The notes: generated by a model not told the origin, from the sequence alone. A stretch of DNA of 64,000 nt from Dipteris shenzhenensis (GCA_047967505.1 CM106541.1), one strand, 5' to 3'. Positions 59,703 through 61,369 are shown, counted from the first letter of the stretch. Translations and numbers: made by a program.

Positions 59703-61369
59703 ACATAGCATATTCAACACGAGCCTTGGCATCTGGACCAGGTCCACCTTGTGACCAACTATTTCTAGCTGATCCCTAGCAACCTTCACTTTCATGAGAT
59801 AGTCATGCACAGCATCTCCCTCCATAGTGAGCACTTGATTCTAGAGGTTAAGGATTCTCAGAGTTGTTCGTCTCTTACAGGTCCTTGAAGATCCCATGCT
59901 TGTTTTGAGGTATTTGACAACTGAATTTGTGGGATCACCAAATCCATTATTGTTCTAATAGTCATCAATAGTGCCTCAACATCCTTTTCATCCCACTCTT
60001 CCACTTCTTCTGGACCGTCTTTCTTTACTATGTTCTTGTTGCAATCAATGTGTCCTGGGGTTTGACCTCCTCTTTTGTCATCACCTTCCTTGCCACCAGG
60101 CAGCTCCACAACTTCACATTCAAATTGGGTAATTGTATCCATCTAGTTTGCCTCCTTGTCCAAGGAACGAAAAAGGCATTTGTGAAGCCATTGGAATGAA
60201 GACCTTGGAATGGAGCTAACACCAAAGATGCAACTCATACATTCTGTGGACCTTACTTGACAATTATCTAAATCTTATCCTTCAAATGTTGGAGTTGATC
60301 TCAAATTTTGCATAGCGAGTTTCAACGTCCTATCAAGCAAAGGTTCTCTCCTCCGAGCAACAACACACTTGTCCTTGGGACTTTGATATCACCATTGTCC
60401 CGAATAGACAGCCTAGCTTTGATACCAAGGACTTTACCTCTCTAGCTTGGCTCTAATACCATGTTAGAAAAGAGAGAACCCATCTGAAGACTTGCCCCAA
60501 GGTTCAATTGCAAAAATTCCACACATAATTCATGAGATTTGGAGGTAGCATCAGAATAGGTAACACATTATTCCCTATCTATAATGAATATTCTATTCAC
60601 ATGAGAAAACAGTCTACTCAAGGCTCCCACTAGGGAAGCATTTCAAAGAGCTCTTTCATGCTTCCTTCTTTCATACGGATGCCTTTGAGTGCTCGTAAGT
60701 AAGGCTGGACACAAAGGTGTACCCGGAATTTGCGTAAAGACAATGGATAGCCTGAATTACTCAACGGATGTCCAGATAACTAGCACAGTTTGTTGGATCT
60801 CACCAATGTGTCTTTACAGCCAGGATAAAAACAACATTGTTCAACTTTCTAGCGTTAGCATCTGAAAATATTGTCGTTATTTAAAGCACCATCCTTGGAT
60901 TGGCTATATCTTTTGTTTTGGGTCTCGTGCATATATCTGCTGGCAGGTGGCCTTCGTAGTTTCTTGCTCATTGGATGACACCGCAACTAACGAAACCATC
61001 GATTGGTGCAGGTTCACAGGTGTCCCCGCTAGACCAATGTCTAATCCGCATGAGACAGCTCTTCAACCTCCCAACCAGCAGCGCAGACGCGATGGTTGAT
61101 TAGAAAACGCACAGTTTATACAGAGCAAAGGTTCAGAGTGCAGGATTTCAAGGTGCCCACGACGCTGAAACGAGAGATCAACAGGCAGATCTTAGCACGA
61201 AGAGGAAGCGAGTGCGTACCTGAGCAGGATCGGGCCCGTATCTAAAGAGAGTGCCTTTGAGCTGCGCGCCGCGGGCCATAAAAGAGGGTGAGCTGGAAGA
61301 GGAACGTATGAGGGAGGGGGAGGAATCCTTAGAAGAGGGTGAGGGTAAAGGGGGAAAGCAATCGTTCAT
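7339..61369 (-). CDS. DUF1749/UPF0613-family alpha/beta-hydrolase host gene, 8 exons in window, 3' end not found
   Basis: Eight minus-strand exons join in frame to about 270 residues. Motifs in order are: N-terminal [34 protein letters not shown], the nucleophile elbow GHSTG (predicted catalytic Ser), [30 protein letters not shown], and [14 protein letters not shown]. This order is characteristic of the plant DUF1749 (UPF0613) alpha/beta-hydrolase family, related to fungal fusarinine C esterase SidJ; the plant substrate is unknown to me. All seven complete introns are GT-AG and no exon has a stop or frameshift, so the gene is probably functional. The family normally has about 60 more residues carrying the catalytic His; that exon was not seen and probably lies left of base 1. 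Coding bases are about 1.5% of the 54-kb span; the rest is almost all transposon. Confidence 0.92.
7640..8407 (-). mobile_element. Partial LTR, same family as 419-2474
   Basis: Aligns with the solo LTR from the atatttttgcaatatt segment to the terminal TTTGGTGACA. The minus-strand TATA box (RC of ttttata near 7908) and AATAAA are conserved. Its first ~260 bp are missing. No target duplication was identified. Confidence 0.7.
8408..8744. other. Unassigned intron sequence
   Basis: No coding motif or repeat recognised. It lies between a partial LTR and a LINE 3' tail. Confidence 0.5.
8745..8830 (-). mobile_element. LINE-A 3' terminal cassette with (TTTC)n tail
   Basis: On the minus strand a CCCGCTAGGCC segment, a TAATACTA motif and a TTTC/TC microsatellite follow in order. 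This is the same layout as the other LINE-A subfamily 3' ends in the window. Confidence 0.6.
8938..9170 (-). mobile_element. LINE-A 3' UTR with (TG)n tail
   Basis: On the minus strand cccatagacccgcgaggcct is followed by TTAATAGA and then a TG repeat (8938-8957). It closely matches the 3' end at 59555-59640, but the microsatellite is TG rather than TC. Confidence 0.65.
9292..9545 (-). mobile_element. LINE-A 3' UTR with (TG)n tail, second copy
   Basis: The minus strand reads GTCTCATAGACCGGTTGGTC, then TTCGAAGACTCTAATAAA and a TG repeat. This is the palindromic 3' cassette of LINE-A. Upstream lies the corresponding 3' UTR, with a CAT/GAT-rich segment near 9470. Confidence 0.7.
9799..11275 (+). 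pseudogene. LINE-A copy 1 reverse transcriptase, YADD deleted
   Basis: RT blocks are present: [46 protein letters not shown] and [10 protein letters not shown], then the RT-C region. Compared with the copy at 50000-52340, 32 residues including the catalytic FYADD are missing in frame at 10203. A single TAG at 10322 interrupts an otherwise open frame from about 9608 to 11185. At 11275 the element is broken in its zinc-binding region by a tandem-repeat insertion. Confidence 0.9.
11282..11971. repeat. 185-bp tandem repeat, about 3.7 copies
   Basis: Units begin at 11282, 11467, 11652 and 11837, a constant 185-bp spacing, with ttggtctccaactgatttgg at each start. Each unit carries gccacgtgg (a G-box, CACGTG) and TACGTA-type motifs. 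The array replaces part of LINE-A copy 1. Confidence 0.9.
12030..12230 (+). pseudogene. LINE-A copy 1, C-terminal region and 3' UTR start
   Basis: Resumes with gtccgacatagagagtac and then gggcttggccacatcatcag, matching the other LINE-A copies (25018 and the complement of 50555). It continues to the MITE insertion at 12231. Confidence 0.8.
12223..12230. repeat. MITE target-site duplication, left
   Basis: cccgtcat; the right copy cccatcat (12877-12884) differs by one base. The uninterrupted sequence is visible at 25796 and 25191. Confidence 0.75.
12231..12876. mobile_element. 646-bp MITE with terminal inverted repeats, 8-bp TSD
   Basis: The ends are CATGGTTGT and ACAACCATG, a 9-bp perfect inverted repeat. 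Subterminal regions are full of aagacac/gtgtctt repeats in both directions. No transposase is encoded. An 8-bp TSD suggests hAT mobilisation; Mutator would give 9 bp. It sits in the LINE-A 3' UTR. Confidence 0.8.
12877..13248 (+). mobile_element. LINE-A copy 1, 3' UTR and tail
   Basis: Resumes after the MITE with tgtttagacccgggatacgt. It ends in the terminal cassette tctcatagacccatcgatct, tctgaagac, taataaaa and a short TTTC-rich tail. Confidence 0.85.
13250..13860 (+). pseudogene. L1-like LINE reverse transcriptase fragment
   Basis: Reads [39 protein letters not shown] and, in another frame, [20 protein letters not shown]. These match the LINE-B RT blocks ([35 protein letters not shown]). 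Frameshifted and truncated at both ends. Confidence 0.8.
13861..14304. other. Intron 7, exon-7-proximal part
   Basis: No coding or repeat signal recognised apart from the splice donor of exon 7 at its right edge. Confidence 0.5.
14305..14413 (-). CDS. Host hydrolase exon 7
   Basis: This 109-bp exon starts with G, completing Arg, then encodes [30 protein letters not shown] and [16 protein letters not shown] is near-diagnostic for the family. Acceptor is ATGTAAAG and donor is GTAAGC. The next intron is 6.9 kb. Confidence 0.95.
14414..15377. other. Intron 6, unassigned
   Basis: AT-rich sequence between exons 6 and 7. No transposon motif seen. Confidence 0.5.
15378..15485. repeat. Diverged piece of the 448-bp repeat
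   Basis: tctagatgaatccggaaaca and the following ctaaaaacacaacatggtgc match the first 105 bp of the repeats at 5053 and 5612. This shows the unit is dispersed and not purely a local tandem. Confidence 0.75.
15895..16040 (-). CDS. Host hydrolase exon 6
   Basis: This 146-bp exon encodes [38 protein letters not shown] and ITAY, plus AG of a split Arg codon. QAPVSDREY across the exon 5/6 junction is a hallmark of the family. Acceptor is TTCTTGGGCAG and donor is GTAAGA. Confidence 0.95.
16307..16372 (-). CDS. Host hydrolase exon 5
   Basis: Twenty-two codons encoding [20 protein letters not shown] then LQ, the helix following the nucleophile. Acceptor is ATACCAG and donor is GTGCAA. The short flanking introns (214 and 266 bp) contrast with the giant ones elsewhere in the gene. 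Confidence 0.93.
16587..16679 (-). CDS. Host hydrolase exon 4 (nucleophile elbow)
   Basis: Thirty-one codons, phase 0 at both ends, beginning [12 protein letters not shown] and ending [17 protein letters not shown] is the G-x-S-x-G nucleophile elbow of the alpha/beta-hydrolase fold, with Ser as predicted nucleophile. Acceptor is CTCTCTGCAG and donor is GTAAGG. Confidence 0.95.
16680..17079. other. Intron 3 start, with C-rich tract
   Basis: No gene seen. It contains a broken C homopolymer tract near 17027-17050. Confidence 0.5.
17080..17392 (+). mobile_element. L1-like LINE 3' end with poly(A)
   Basis: cacattaatagaaattacct followed by tttcttg and a nine-A tail resembles the LINE-B 3' ends (taataaaagtctc... 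poly(A)). No coding sequence remains and no TSD was found. Confidence 0.45.
17470..17600 (-). pseudogene. Zinc-knuckle fragment of a LINE or gag ORF
   Basis: The minus strand reads [15 protein letters not shown], a CX2CX4HX4 knuckle with Tyr in place of the last Cys. The host element could be a LINE ORF1 or an LTR gag. Confidence 0.4.
17770..18997 (+). pseudogene. LINE-A copy 2, 5' part (linker and RT)
   Basis: Linker sequence ([12 protein letters not shown]-like, frameshifted) leads to [30 protein letters not shown] and [20 protein letters not shown]. It stops right after LLYADDV, where a deletion joins to the C-terminal region [18 protein letters not shown]. It ends at the target site of the gypsy element; the same LINE continues at 24682. 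Confidence 0.85.
18998..19002. repeat. Gypsy G1 target-site duplication, left
   Basis: tcaca, repeated at 24677-24681. The undisturbed LINE-A sequence ggattcatcacaccacc is seen at 11090. Confidence 0.8.
19003..19469 (-). repeat. G1 3' LTR
   Basis: 467 bp. On the minus strand it starts TGTTATGCTCTAGCCGAG; its other end reads TATA in place of TG..CA on the plus strand. The outer 299 bp are shared with the 5' LTR. Confidence 0.8.
19482..20276 (-). pseudogene. G1 integrase C-terminal half with chromodomain-like end
   Basis: [20 protein letters not shown] (the integrase core with the catalytic Glu) is followed by [11 protein letters not shown], a GPY-like region, and a C-terminus with [17 protein letters not shown] typical of chromodomain-type gypsy integrases. 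It is separated from the N-terminal half by a 1-nt deletion near 20305 (text reads GHFG then stop). Confidence 0.9.
20309..20911 (-). pseudogene. G1 integrase N-terminal half
   Basis: It has an H-H-C-C zinc-binding module ([11 protein letters not shown] through CFSCQ) and the start of the DDE core ([23 protein letters not shown]). An in-frame TAG separates it from the RNase H domain; a single base change would account for it. Confidence 0.9.
20915..21961 (-). pseudogene. G1 reverse transcriptase (palm) and RNase H
   Basis: Contains [11 protein letters not shown], the catalytic [25 protein letters not shown], the RNase H segment [15 protein letters not shown], and [19 protein letters not shown] is the gypsy form of the YxDD box. 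A 2-nt insertion near 21945 separates it from the RT N-terminus. Confidence 0.93.
21940..22407 (-). pseudogene. G1 reverse transcriptase N-terminal part
   Basis: Reads [43 protein letters not shown] and the first catalytic Asp in [12 protein letters not shown]. After GYHQ the frame is lost by a 2-nt insertion. Confidence 0.9.
22487..22873 (-). pseudogene. G1 retropepsin-like protease
   Basis: The catalytic motif is LFDSASTHN, where DSGA is more usual. It continues through a pepsin-like beta fold to [14 protein letters not shown]. It is in a different frame from both gag and RT. Confidence 0.85.
22915..24217 (-). pseudogene. G1 gag with zinc knuckle
   Basis: The capsid-type retrotransposon gag domain has [33 protein letters not shown] and [17 protein letters not shown]. 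The knuckle [13 protein letters not shown] is CX2CX3HX4C, one residue shorter than usual. The likely ATG (METEGQNS) is at 24217, and a 1-nt shift near 24122 joins it to the main frame. Confidence 0.88.
24387..24676 (-). repeat. G1 5' LTR, truncated
   Basis: 290 bp shared with the 3' LTR. The remaining ~168 bp present in the 3' LTR and any tRNA primer-binding site are replaced by unrelated sequence, so this LTR lost its U5/PBS side. Confidence 0.75.
24682..25600 (+). pseudogene. LINE-A copy 2, C-terminal domain, 3' UTR and (TC)n tail
   Basis: Continues the LINE from 18997. The zinc-binding segment [20 protein letters not shown] is followed by the 3' UTR and the cassette acccatcggtcttccgaaga, ctctaataaa, ending in a 62-bp TC repeat (25539-25600). 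Confidence 0.88.
25601..25764 (+). mobile_element. LINE-A subfamily b 3' end with (TTTC)n(TC)n tail
   Basis: atgttgtacttaagacttag... matches the 3' UTRs at 37069 and 41321. The cassette reads cccatcggtctttcgaaaac, tttaataaa and a TTTC/TC repeat. Confidence 0.8.
25765..25918 (+). mobile_element. LINE-A 3' UTR fragment
   Basis: aggacacacagatcactccg and the following 130 bp match LINE-A copy 2 at 25153-25310. Truncated at both sides. Confidence 0.75.
25919..26430 (+). pseudogene. Probable LINE C-terminal region, left of copia insertion
   Basis: The last part ([12 protein letters not shown] before the insertion, GPREWF after it) resembles [25 protein letters not shown]. Together with the zinc motif at 32633 this marks a LINE split by the copia element. 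The left 300 bp are not recognised. Confidence 0.4.
26431..26435. repeat. Copia C2 target-site duplication, left
   Basis: agtgg, repeated at 32339-32343. Confidence 0.85.
26436..26700 (-). repeat. C2 3' LTR
   Basis: 265 bp with TGTAGG/CCTACA ends, flanked internally by the PPT. Confidence 0.92.
26701..26711 (-). promoter_or_regulatory. C2 polypurine tract
   Basis: The minus strand reads GGAGGGGGGTT directly before the 3' LTR, the plus-strand primer site for reverse transcription. Confidence 0.8.
26766..27345 (-). pseudogene. C2 RNase H and C-terminus
   Basis: [64 protein letters not shown] and [15 protein letters not shown] follow the standard copia RNase H order. The frame is open from 27302. 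The C-terminal [12 protein letters not shown] is also preserved in the deleted relative at 39700. Confidence 0.92.
27585..28046 (-). pseudogene. C2 reverse transcriptase core
   Basis: [36 protein letters not shown], the catalytic [12 protein letters not shown], and [19 protein letters not shown] is intact. A stop follows LLDRF. Confidence 0.93.
27908..28849 (-). pseudogene. C2 integrase C-terminal region and RT N-terminus
   Basis: An acidic, Pro-rich connector ([13 protein letters not shown]) is followed by [40 protein letters not shown] and a frameshift after KAPIL. This is the usual copia INT-RT linker. Confidence 0.88.
28825..29265 (-). pseudogene. C2 integrase core, second half
   Basis: [30 protein letters not shown] (catalytic Glu), and [14 protein letters not shown], of the rve family. 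The first catalytic Asp lies upstream near 29400. Confidence 0.92.
29311..30025 (-). pseudogene. C2 protease, GAG-preintegrase and integrase start
   Basis: The protease motif [11 protein letters not shown] (30004-30020) sits just after an in-frame TAG. It is followed by [20 protein letters not shown] and CEGCLLGK (HHCC zinc site), then [19 protein letters not shown] and TLIDDFT of the integrase core. Confidence 0.9.
30101..30682 (-). pseudogene. C2 gag, C-terminal half
   Basis: Reads [20 protein letters not shown] and a degenerate zinc knuckle ([11 protein letters not shown]) that has lost the CX2C spacing. Stops occur at the start of this half and at NS-stop near 30533. In frame with the N-terminal half. 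Confidence 0.85.
30683..31072 (-). pseudogene. C2 gag, N-terminal half (UBN2 type)
   Basis: The ATG at 31072 ([11 protein letters not shown]) begins a domain with [29 protein letters not shown] and [19 protein letters not shown], typical of copia-type gag. Nearly identical to the gag in the deleted element at 39272. Confidence 0.9.
31073..32060 (-). promoter_or_regulatory. C2 leader with 22 GTAC motifs
   Basis: About 990 bp between PBS and gag ATG. The LTR-proximal part (31576-31970) holds 22 GTAC tetramers, mostly CCGTAC in element sense, against fewer than two expected by chance. The gag-proximal part consists of degenerate tttggggcttttgc / catttgc repeats. The same two-part leader occurs in element C3. 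Confidence 0.85.
32061..32072 (-). promoter_or_regulatory. C2 primer-binding site
   Basis: TGGTATCAGAGC on the minus strand, one base inside the 5' LTR. This is the copia PBS complementary to initiator Met-tRNA. Confidence 0.92.
32074..32338 (-). repeat. C2 5' LTR
   Basis: 265 bp, the pair of 26436-26700, followed outside by TSD agtgg (32339-32343). Confidence 0.92.
32344..33375 (+). pseudogene. L1-like LINE C-terminal (zf-RVT) fragment and 3' UTR
   Basis: [19 protein letters not shown] (about 32640-32696) matches the zf-RVT zinc motif of LINE-B ([18 protein letters not shown]). [11 protein letters not shown]-like and [10 protein letters not shown] follow. It ends with a T-rich stretch near 33375 and no clear poly(A). 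It continues the LINE interrupted at 26435. Confidence 0.6.
33390..33488 (+). pseudogene. LINE-A fragment preceding the RT
   Basis: [13 protein letters not shown] and TLNTIVQI match the sequence just before the RT in the copy at 34780. Confidence 0.6.
33489..33988. other. Intron 3 end, unassigned
   Basis: AT-rich sequence with no transposon motif, leading to the donor of exon 3. Confidence 0.5.
33989..34094 (-). CDS. Host hydrolase exon 3
   Basis: This 106-bp exon starts with C, completing the split Asp codon, then encodes [20 protein letters not shown] and [16 protein letters not shown]. Acceptor is TTTTGTACAG and donor is GTACCC. The phase matches exon 2 exactly. It is flanked by about 0.5 kb of unrecognised intron on each side before transposons begin. 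Confidence 0.93.
34095..34771. other. Intron 2 start, unassigned
   Basis: AT-rich sequence with the exon 3 acceptor at its left edge. No coding motif recognised. Confidence 0.5.
34815..36569 (+). pseudogene. LINE-A copy 3 RT and C-terminal domain
   Basis: Broken RT. The frame is open 34815-35054, stops with TGA, resumes 35067-35360, and is then shifted. The catalytic box is YTDD, near 35399, not the YADD of copy 6. The C-terminal part to 36569 ends in a zinc motif and the conserved [12 protein letters not shown]. Confidence 0.88.
37217..37305. repeat. Compound microsatellite (TC)n(TATC)n
   Basis: About 48 bp of TC followed by about 40 bp of TATC, directly after the LINE-A 3' cassette. Confidence 0.95.
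37315..37383 (+). mobile_element. LINE-A 3' cassette without microsatellite
   Basis: ctcatagacccatcaggctt, ccgaaggc and attaatcc match the cassette, but the repeat tail is replaced by the next LINE. Confidence 0.6.
37384..38272 (+). pseudogene. LINE-A copy (subfamily c), C-terminal part
   Basis: Zinc motif [20 protein letters not shown], then a 3' segment containing ctctattgaggtcc and cagctttcctcagggg, shared with 59257-59430. A run of about 20 G (37541-37559) interrupts the frame. Split by copia C3; continues at 40080. Confidence 0.8.
38278..38455 (+). repeat. C3 5' LTR with 86-bp internal deletion
   Basis: Matches the 3' LTR except for the missing cttagtcc...gatgtg segment. Both end in TACCTTCA, unlike C2. 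Confidence 0.85.
38456..39271 (+). promoter_or_regulatory. C3 PBS and GTAC-rich leader
   Basis: The PBS lies at the left edge. From 38505 to 38840 there are 18 GTAC tetramers, mostly CCGTAC/TCGTAC, where about one is expected. Then come degenerate aaatttggggcttttgc blocks up to the gag ATG at 39272. Confidence 0.85.
39272..39712 (+). pseudogene. C3 gag N-terminus joined to pol C-terminus
   Basis: [20 protein letters not shown] through [13 protein letters not shown] is copia gag. The next residues ([18 protein letters not shown]) correspond to the end of pol read in another frame. The deletion removes about 4 kb relative to C2. Confidence 0.88.
39816..40079 (+). repeat. C3 3' LTR
   Basis: 264 bp starting TGTAGGCCATCTTCTGG and ending CGTACCTTCA, preceded by the PPT ggaggggggttt. 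Confidence 0.88.
40080..40154 (+). mobile_element. LINE-A subfamily c, continuation after C3
   Basis: atagcctagagagtccagag and gcgaggagacc resume the 3' region seen at 59330 (atagctcagcacgttc...gaggagacc). Confidence 0.6.
40155..41528 (+). mobile_element. LINE-A copy 4 (subfamily b), 5'-truncated
   Basis: Starts inside the RT C-terminal region (tttgggtcacccccattata), followed by broken C-terminal ORFs with [16 protein letters not shown]. The 3' UTR has a GAT-rich segment near 41245. The terminal cassette cccatcggtcttccgaagac precedes TAATAAA and a TC repeat (41476-41518) that ends in a C run. Confidence 0.88.
41529..42380 (+). pseudogene. LINE-A copy 5 endonuclease domain
   Basis: [28 protein letters not shown], the catalytic [30 protein letters not shown] and [10 protein letters not shown] follow the order of an apurinic-type LINE endonuclease. 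The first ~230 bp contain frame breaks; from 41767 the frame is open and runs on into LINE-B sequence. RT of this copy is absent. Confidence 0.85.
41767..43470 (+). CDS. 567-codon chimeric ORF: LINE-A endonuclease fused to LINE-B ORF1 zinc knuckle
   Basis: Residues 1 to about 200 are the LINE-A endonuclease. After roughly residue 205 the sequence changes to a plant LINE ORF1 type, with a DUF4283-like end, the CCHC knuckle [14 protein letters not shown], a basic patch (PRKRKRPKR), and a long Pro/Ser/Thr-rich tail. The frame stays open across the junction (about 42360-42440). A single-element origin is unlikely because endonuclease normally lies downstream of ORF1. I infer insertion or template switching that happened to be in frame. 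The nominal start codon is not conserved evidence of translation. Confidence 0.7.
   Translation: MGTISVKQRDSHSRFLWIRIRHMNNGDLFVAVCYFPPETSHFAREIRDEAEASLFAALYQSIVDFSSRGVLLVGDFNARTSARQIPLLDFRNSQTLTLRTQVCYGFRLTNEVPSHLMEQALLDLDKMHDLIIYNGLDRWPASGGFTCFPHGGGSSIVDYIMGSPAFTSHITDFTVAALPPGADHTYLFFSISTPRRCIAPFTPLSSYTFGVVTEIPSLPGMPSFLAEAVSADGVPSVRVIVFDPNISDDHIMLQRPDGSLFRQRVEISGRQDQCRICRTLGHFARDCPRKRKRPKRSSGAAPSRTTTTAPPQHPIPRTPRPPRAARRPASHTPGPPGAAGRPMPIAHPVPRWRAIRAAPLPQEETFDHVQTDAFQTPEVDVAAAPDTTVPHQEGPLDPPAPVTLVSDPLVSDHEGTTSTSSPETVPATVRTTEKVQAQMRAPDSSSPQPQASSTPSSSSAHRGLAGPSPPSSTSAGLLRTPRLDLLIRNSFSALADSATFMDDEEFVPSTLGVPVIGIPSDRASLSAGVGILSSVEFPALNRSVSAQGKLVSSTRSGKPFHPASSCR
43475..44247 (+). pseudogene. LINE-B endonuclease remnant and linker
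   Basis: [20 protein letters not shown] and [16 protein letters not shown] represent only the first ~70 residues of the endonuclease. Most of the domain is deleted, joining directly to the pre-RT linker ([20 protein letters not shown]). A 41-bp tandem duplication (43755-43795 and 43796-43836) lies at the join. Confidence 0.75.
44248..45360 (+). pseudogene. LINE-B reverse transcriptase, catalytic box altered
   Basis: [65 protein letters not shown] and [20 protein letters not shown] are all present in one open frame. The catalytic box at 45019-45030 reads LAED where L1-type RTs have (F/Y)ADD. Losing the first of the paired Asp residues should abolish polymerisation. The nominal start is an alternative codon; the domain continues from an overlapping upstream frame. 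Confidence 0.9.
45361..46084 (+). pseudogene. LINE-B RT C-terminal connector
   Basis: [20 protein letters not shown] and [20 protein letters not shown] are typical post-RT LINE sequence. Multiple stops follow. Confidence 0.75.
46085..47152 (+). CDS. LINE-B C-terminal zf-RVT region, open frame of 355 codons
   Basis: The open frame contains [39 protein letters not shown] and the zinc-binding [18 protein letters not shown]. In an intact element this is the C-terminal part of ORF2; here it is separated from the RT by stops. The intact frame fits a fairly recent copy. Confidence 0.85.
   Translation: MGASLQVIAFLDPHEDALVFDVSSRGRLSRSTDDILLEVPFQPVRIVGFMEHGSLSQMYLDPDPLLLALGSWRLWLYGGVPIKFLQWDPGEWEWIYEGHREKGIPFFRYTVSNARKFQLSSRGWKPTRAPHWENFHISADLQRIFWQRLWKFHRNRKITLFFWLFIHGGIAMNHWRSKFGADPSCPRCLSALETIQHCLWDCRQTRIIWKGIARLFSTFVRLPFYMTWGSVAWLTLLGPQVFFERLDSSWALHIRRHLVESCSLEDVPTTLFRAAHSSVDSPWEILASIAAWHIWRAKCTEALEGSQVHPSQILASTWTDTIHTLMAIWATMQGSSRAASSRRVTFQLERLSLLC
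47327..47765 (+). mobile_element. Gypsy 3' untranslated region and polypurine tract
   Basis: ggcaggaacgtgactaaaga and ggagcaggagccactagatg match, in reverse, 55820-56030 of element G2. It ends with the PPT gagaggggg directly before the LTR. Confidence 0.75.
47766..48662 (+). repeat. Gypsy 3' LTR, same family as G2
   Basis: 897 bp, TGTTGGAA...TTCCAACA. It contains a TATAAAAGG box (about 48214) and a 17-G run (47850-47866). tcacctccccatctataaac and ggctgccacatgggcagcac are shared with the LTRs at 54985-55798 and 58909-59014. Confidence 0.85.
48663..48929. other. Unassigned intron sequence
   Basis: No coding motif or repeat family recognised. Confidence 0.5.
48930..49620 (-). pseudogene. L1 ORF1p-like protein (coiled coil, RRM-like, C-terminal domain)
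   Basis: The open segment 49164-49577 has a heptad-like N-terminus ([20 protein letters not shown]), then [20 protein letters not shown]. After a stop it continues with [25 protein letters not shown] and [17 protein letters not shown]. This order resembles Transposase_22/L1 ORF1p. The nucleic-acid chaperone role is inferred by family. Broken by two or more stops. Confidence 0.45.
49798..49831. repeat. Near-perfect palindrome
   Basis: AACCCCCTAGCTAGGGGGGTT forms an inverted repeat around TAGCTA with one extra G. It sits in a segment rich in GGGTTAACCC-type motifs. Confidence 0.6.
50565..50960 (-). pseudogene. LINE-A copy 6 C-terminal zinc domain
   Basis: [20 protein letters not shown], then [19 protein letters not shown], a CX2C...HX3C zinc motif found at the C-terminus of all LINE-A copies here. 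Frame-shifted from the RT. Confidence 0.88.
51089..51979 (-). pseudogene. LINE-A copy 6 RT palm and thumb
   Basis: [20 protein letters not shown], the intact catalytic [24 protein letters not shown] and YTYLGVIF. About 296 codons stay open. It is joined by a frameshift near 51990 to the upstream RT block. Confidence 0.92.
52013..52340 (-). pseudogene. LINE-A copy 6 RT N-terminal block
   Basis: [58 protein letters not shown] (first catalytic Asp). The sequence before MIGHV is minisatellite-encoded and not part of the LINE protein. Confidence 0.9.
52341..52600. repeat. Degenerate GAGGCTGAGCGAC minisatellite
   Basis: Repeated gaggctgagcg(a/g)c and ggaggtggagaggctgagcg units of about 13-35 bp, at the truncated 5' end of LINE-A copy 6. 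Confidence 0.75.
52601..53256. other. Intron 2 end, unassigned
   Basis: No transposon motif recognised. Ends at the exon 2 donor. Confidence 0.5.
53257..53333 (-). CDS. Host hydrolase exon 2
   Basis: This 77-bp exon encodes [21 protein letters not shown] and LLAT plus two bases (GA) of a split Asp codon. Acceptor is TGCAG and donor is GTAAAC. It carries the family's strongly conserved IGGLTDG segment, which leads into the canonical hydrolase fold. It lies 7.9 kb downstream of exon 1 and 19.2 kb upstream of exon 3. Confidence 0.92.
53640..54970 (+). mobile_element. Copia leader-like sequence, expanded
   Basis: Built of degenerate tttggggcttttgc, catttgccc and cagtgacattt units, as in the C2 and C3 leaders. 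It ends ctgtcatttttggacagcca, matching 39187-39206. A 216-bp-offset duplication lies at 54379-54571 and 54595-54787. No gag follows; the next sequence is a gypsy LTR. Confidence 0.65.
54985..55445 (-). repeat. Gypsy LTR fragment (G2 family)
   Basis: On the minus strand it starts TGTTGGAAAGTCACC and shares ggccacatgggcagcac with 47866. Truncated at its far end. Confidence 0.75.
55446..55798 (-). repeat. 3' LTR region of gypsy element G2
   Basis: Right end reads ttccaaca after a PPT (GAGCGGGGG on the minus strand, 55799-55807). gcagatcctacctaacagcc matches the 5' LTR at 58912. The boundary with the neighbouring LTR fragment at 55445 suggests nested insertion. Confidence 0.7.
56040..56230. repeat. 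Polypurine stretch
   Basis: About 190 bp of almost pure A/G on the plus strand (aggagagagagttaggggaa...), in the 3' untranslated part of G2. Confidence 0.8.
56420..56995 (-). pseudogene. G2 integrase C-terminus and chromodomain
   Basis: [40 protein letters not shown] and [16 protein letters not shown] form the GPY/F module. [20 protein letters not shown] is a chromodomain with aromatic and W-x-E-type residues. The frame is open. Confidence 0.9.
57044..57262 (-). pseudogene. G2 integrase core, second half
   Basis: [20 protein letters not shown], then [19 protein letters not shown] with the catalytic Glu, and [15 protein letters not shown]. Frame breaks on both sides. Confidence 0.88.
57366..57743 (-). 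pseudogene. G2 integrase N-terminus
   Basis: The H-H-C-C zinc module ([16 protein letters not shown] to CLPCQQNK) and the start of the core ([20 protein letters not shown]). Confidence 0.9.
57792..58860 (-). pseudogene. G2 fused gag (UBN2 type) and RNase H
   Basis: The upstream part reads [20 protein letters not shown] and [12 protein letters not shown]. From 58688 an open frame continues through [37 protein letters not shown] and [14 protein letters not shown], a copia-type gag. Near 58165 it switches in frame to [34 protein letters not shown] and [15 protein letters not shown], a gypsy RNase H. Confidence 0.85.
58909..59014 (-). repeat. G2 5' LTR fragment
   Basis: The minus strand starts TGTTGGAAAGGTCACC at 59014 and shares gtaccccttgttctc-like and gcagatcctacctaacagcc text with the 3' LTR. 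Only about 106 bp can be aligned. Confidence 0.65.
59020..59700 (+). mobile_element. LINE-A subfamily c 3' end with duplicated tail
   Basis: gagtcagctctagggcatag and ctattgaggtccgtcatatc match 38065-38225. A 109-bp segment is tandemly duplicated (59258 and 59367). The 3' cassette (cccataggtccgcaaggcct, cgtgtggatgttaataca) is followed by a TC repeat (59593-59638), then cassette end and TC repeat are repeated (59641-59700). Confidence 0.85.
59705..60150 (-). pseudogene. Copia-type gag (UBN2) fragment
   Basis: The minus strand reads [20 protein letters not shown] and [13 protein letters not shown], then after a stop [20 protein letters not shown] and [12 protein letters not shown]. It parallels the G2 gag. 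Decayed. Confidence 0.75.
60447..60461 (-). promoter_or_regulatory. Copia primer-binding site
   Basis: TGGTATTAGAGCCAA on the minus strand, directly inside the LTR at 60462. Confidence 0.75.
60462..60836 (-). repeat. Putative copia 5' LTR
   Basis: The plus strand starts TGTTAGAAAA and ends AAAAACAACA (375 bp). Its inner end abuts the PBS. No second LTR was found for comparison. Confidence 0.55.
60837..61219. other. Intron 1 start, unassigned
   Basis: No transposon motif seen. Ends at the exon 1 donor. Confidence 0.5.
61220..61369 (-). CDS. Host hydrolase exon 1 (start codon exon)
   Basis: The exon codes for 50 residues from the ATG at 61369: a Ser/Pro-rich N-terminus followed by [19 protein letters not shown]. 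It ends in CAG before donor GTACGC, phase 0. The frame stays open upstream to a TAG, encoding a Ser run from a GAT-type microsatellite (61405-61428), but has no earlier ATG. A second in-frame ATG at 61279 (MARGAQ) is an alternative start. The conserved domain begins only at the RYGP motif, so the true start cannot be fixed from conservation. Confidence 0.85.
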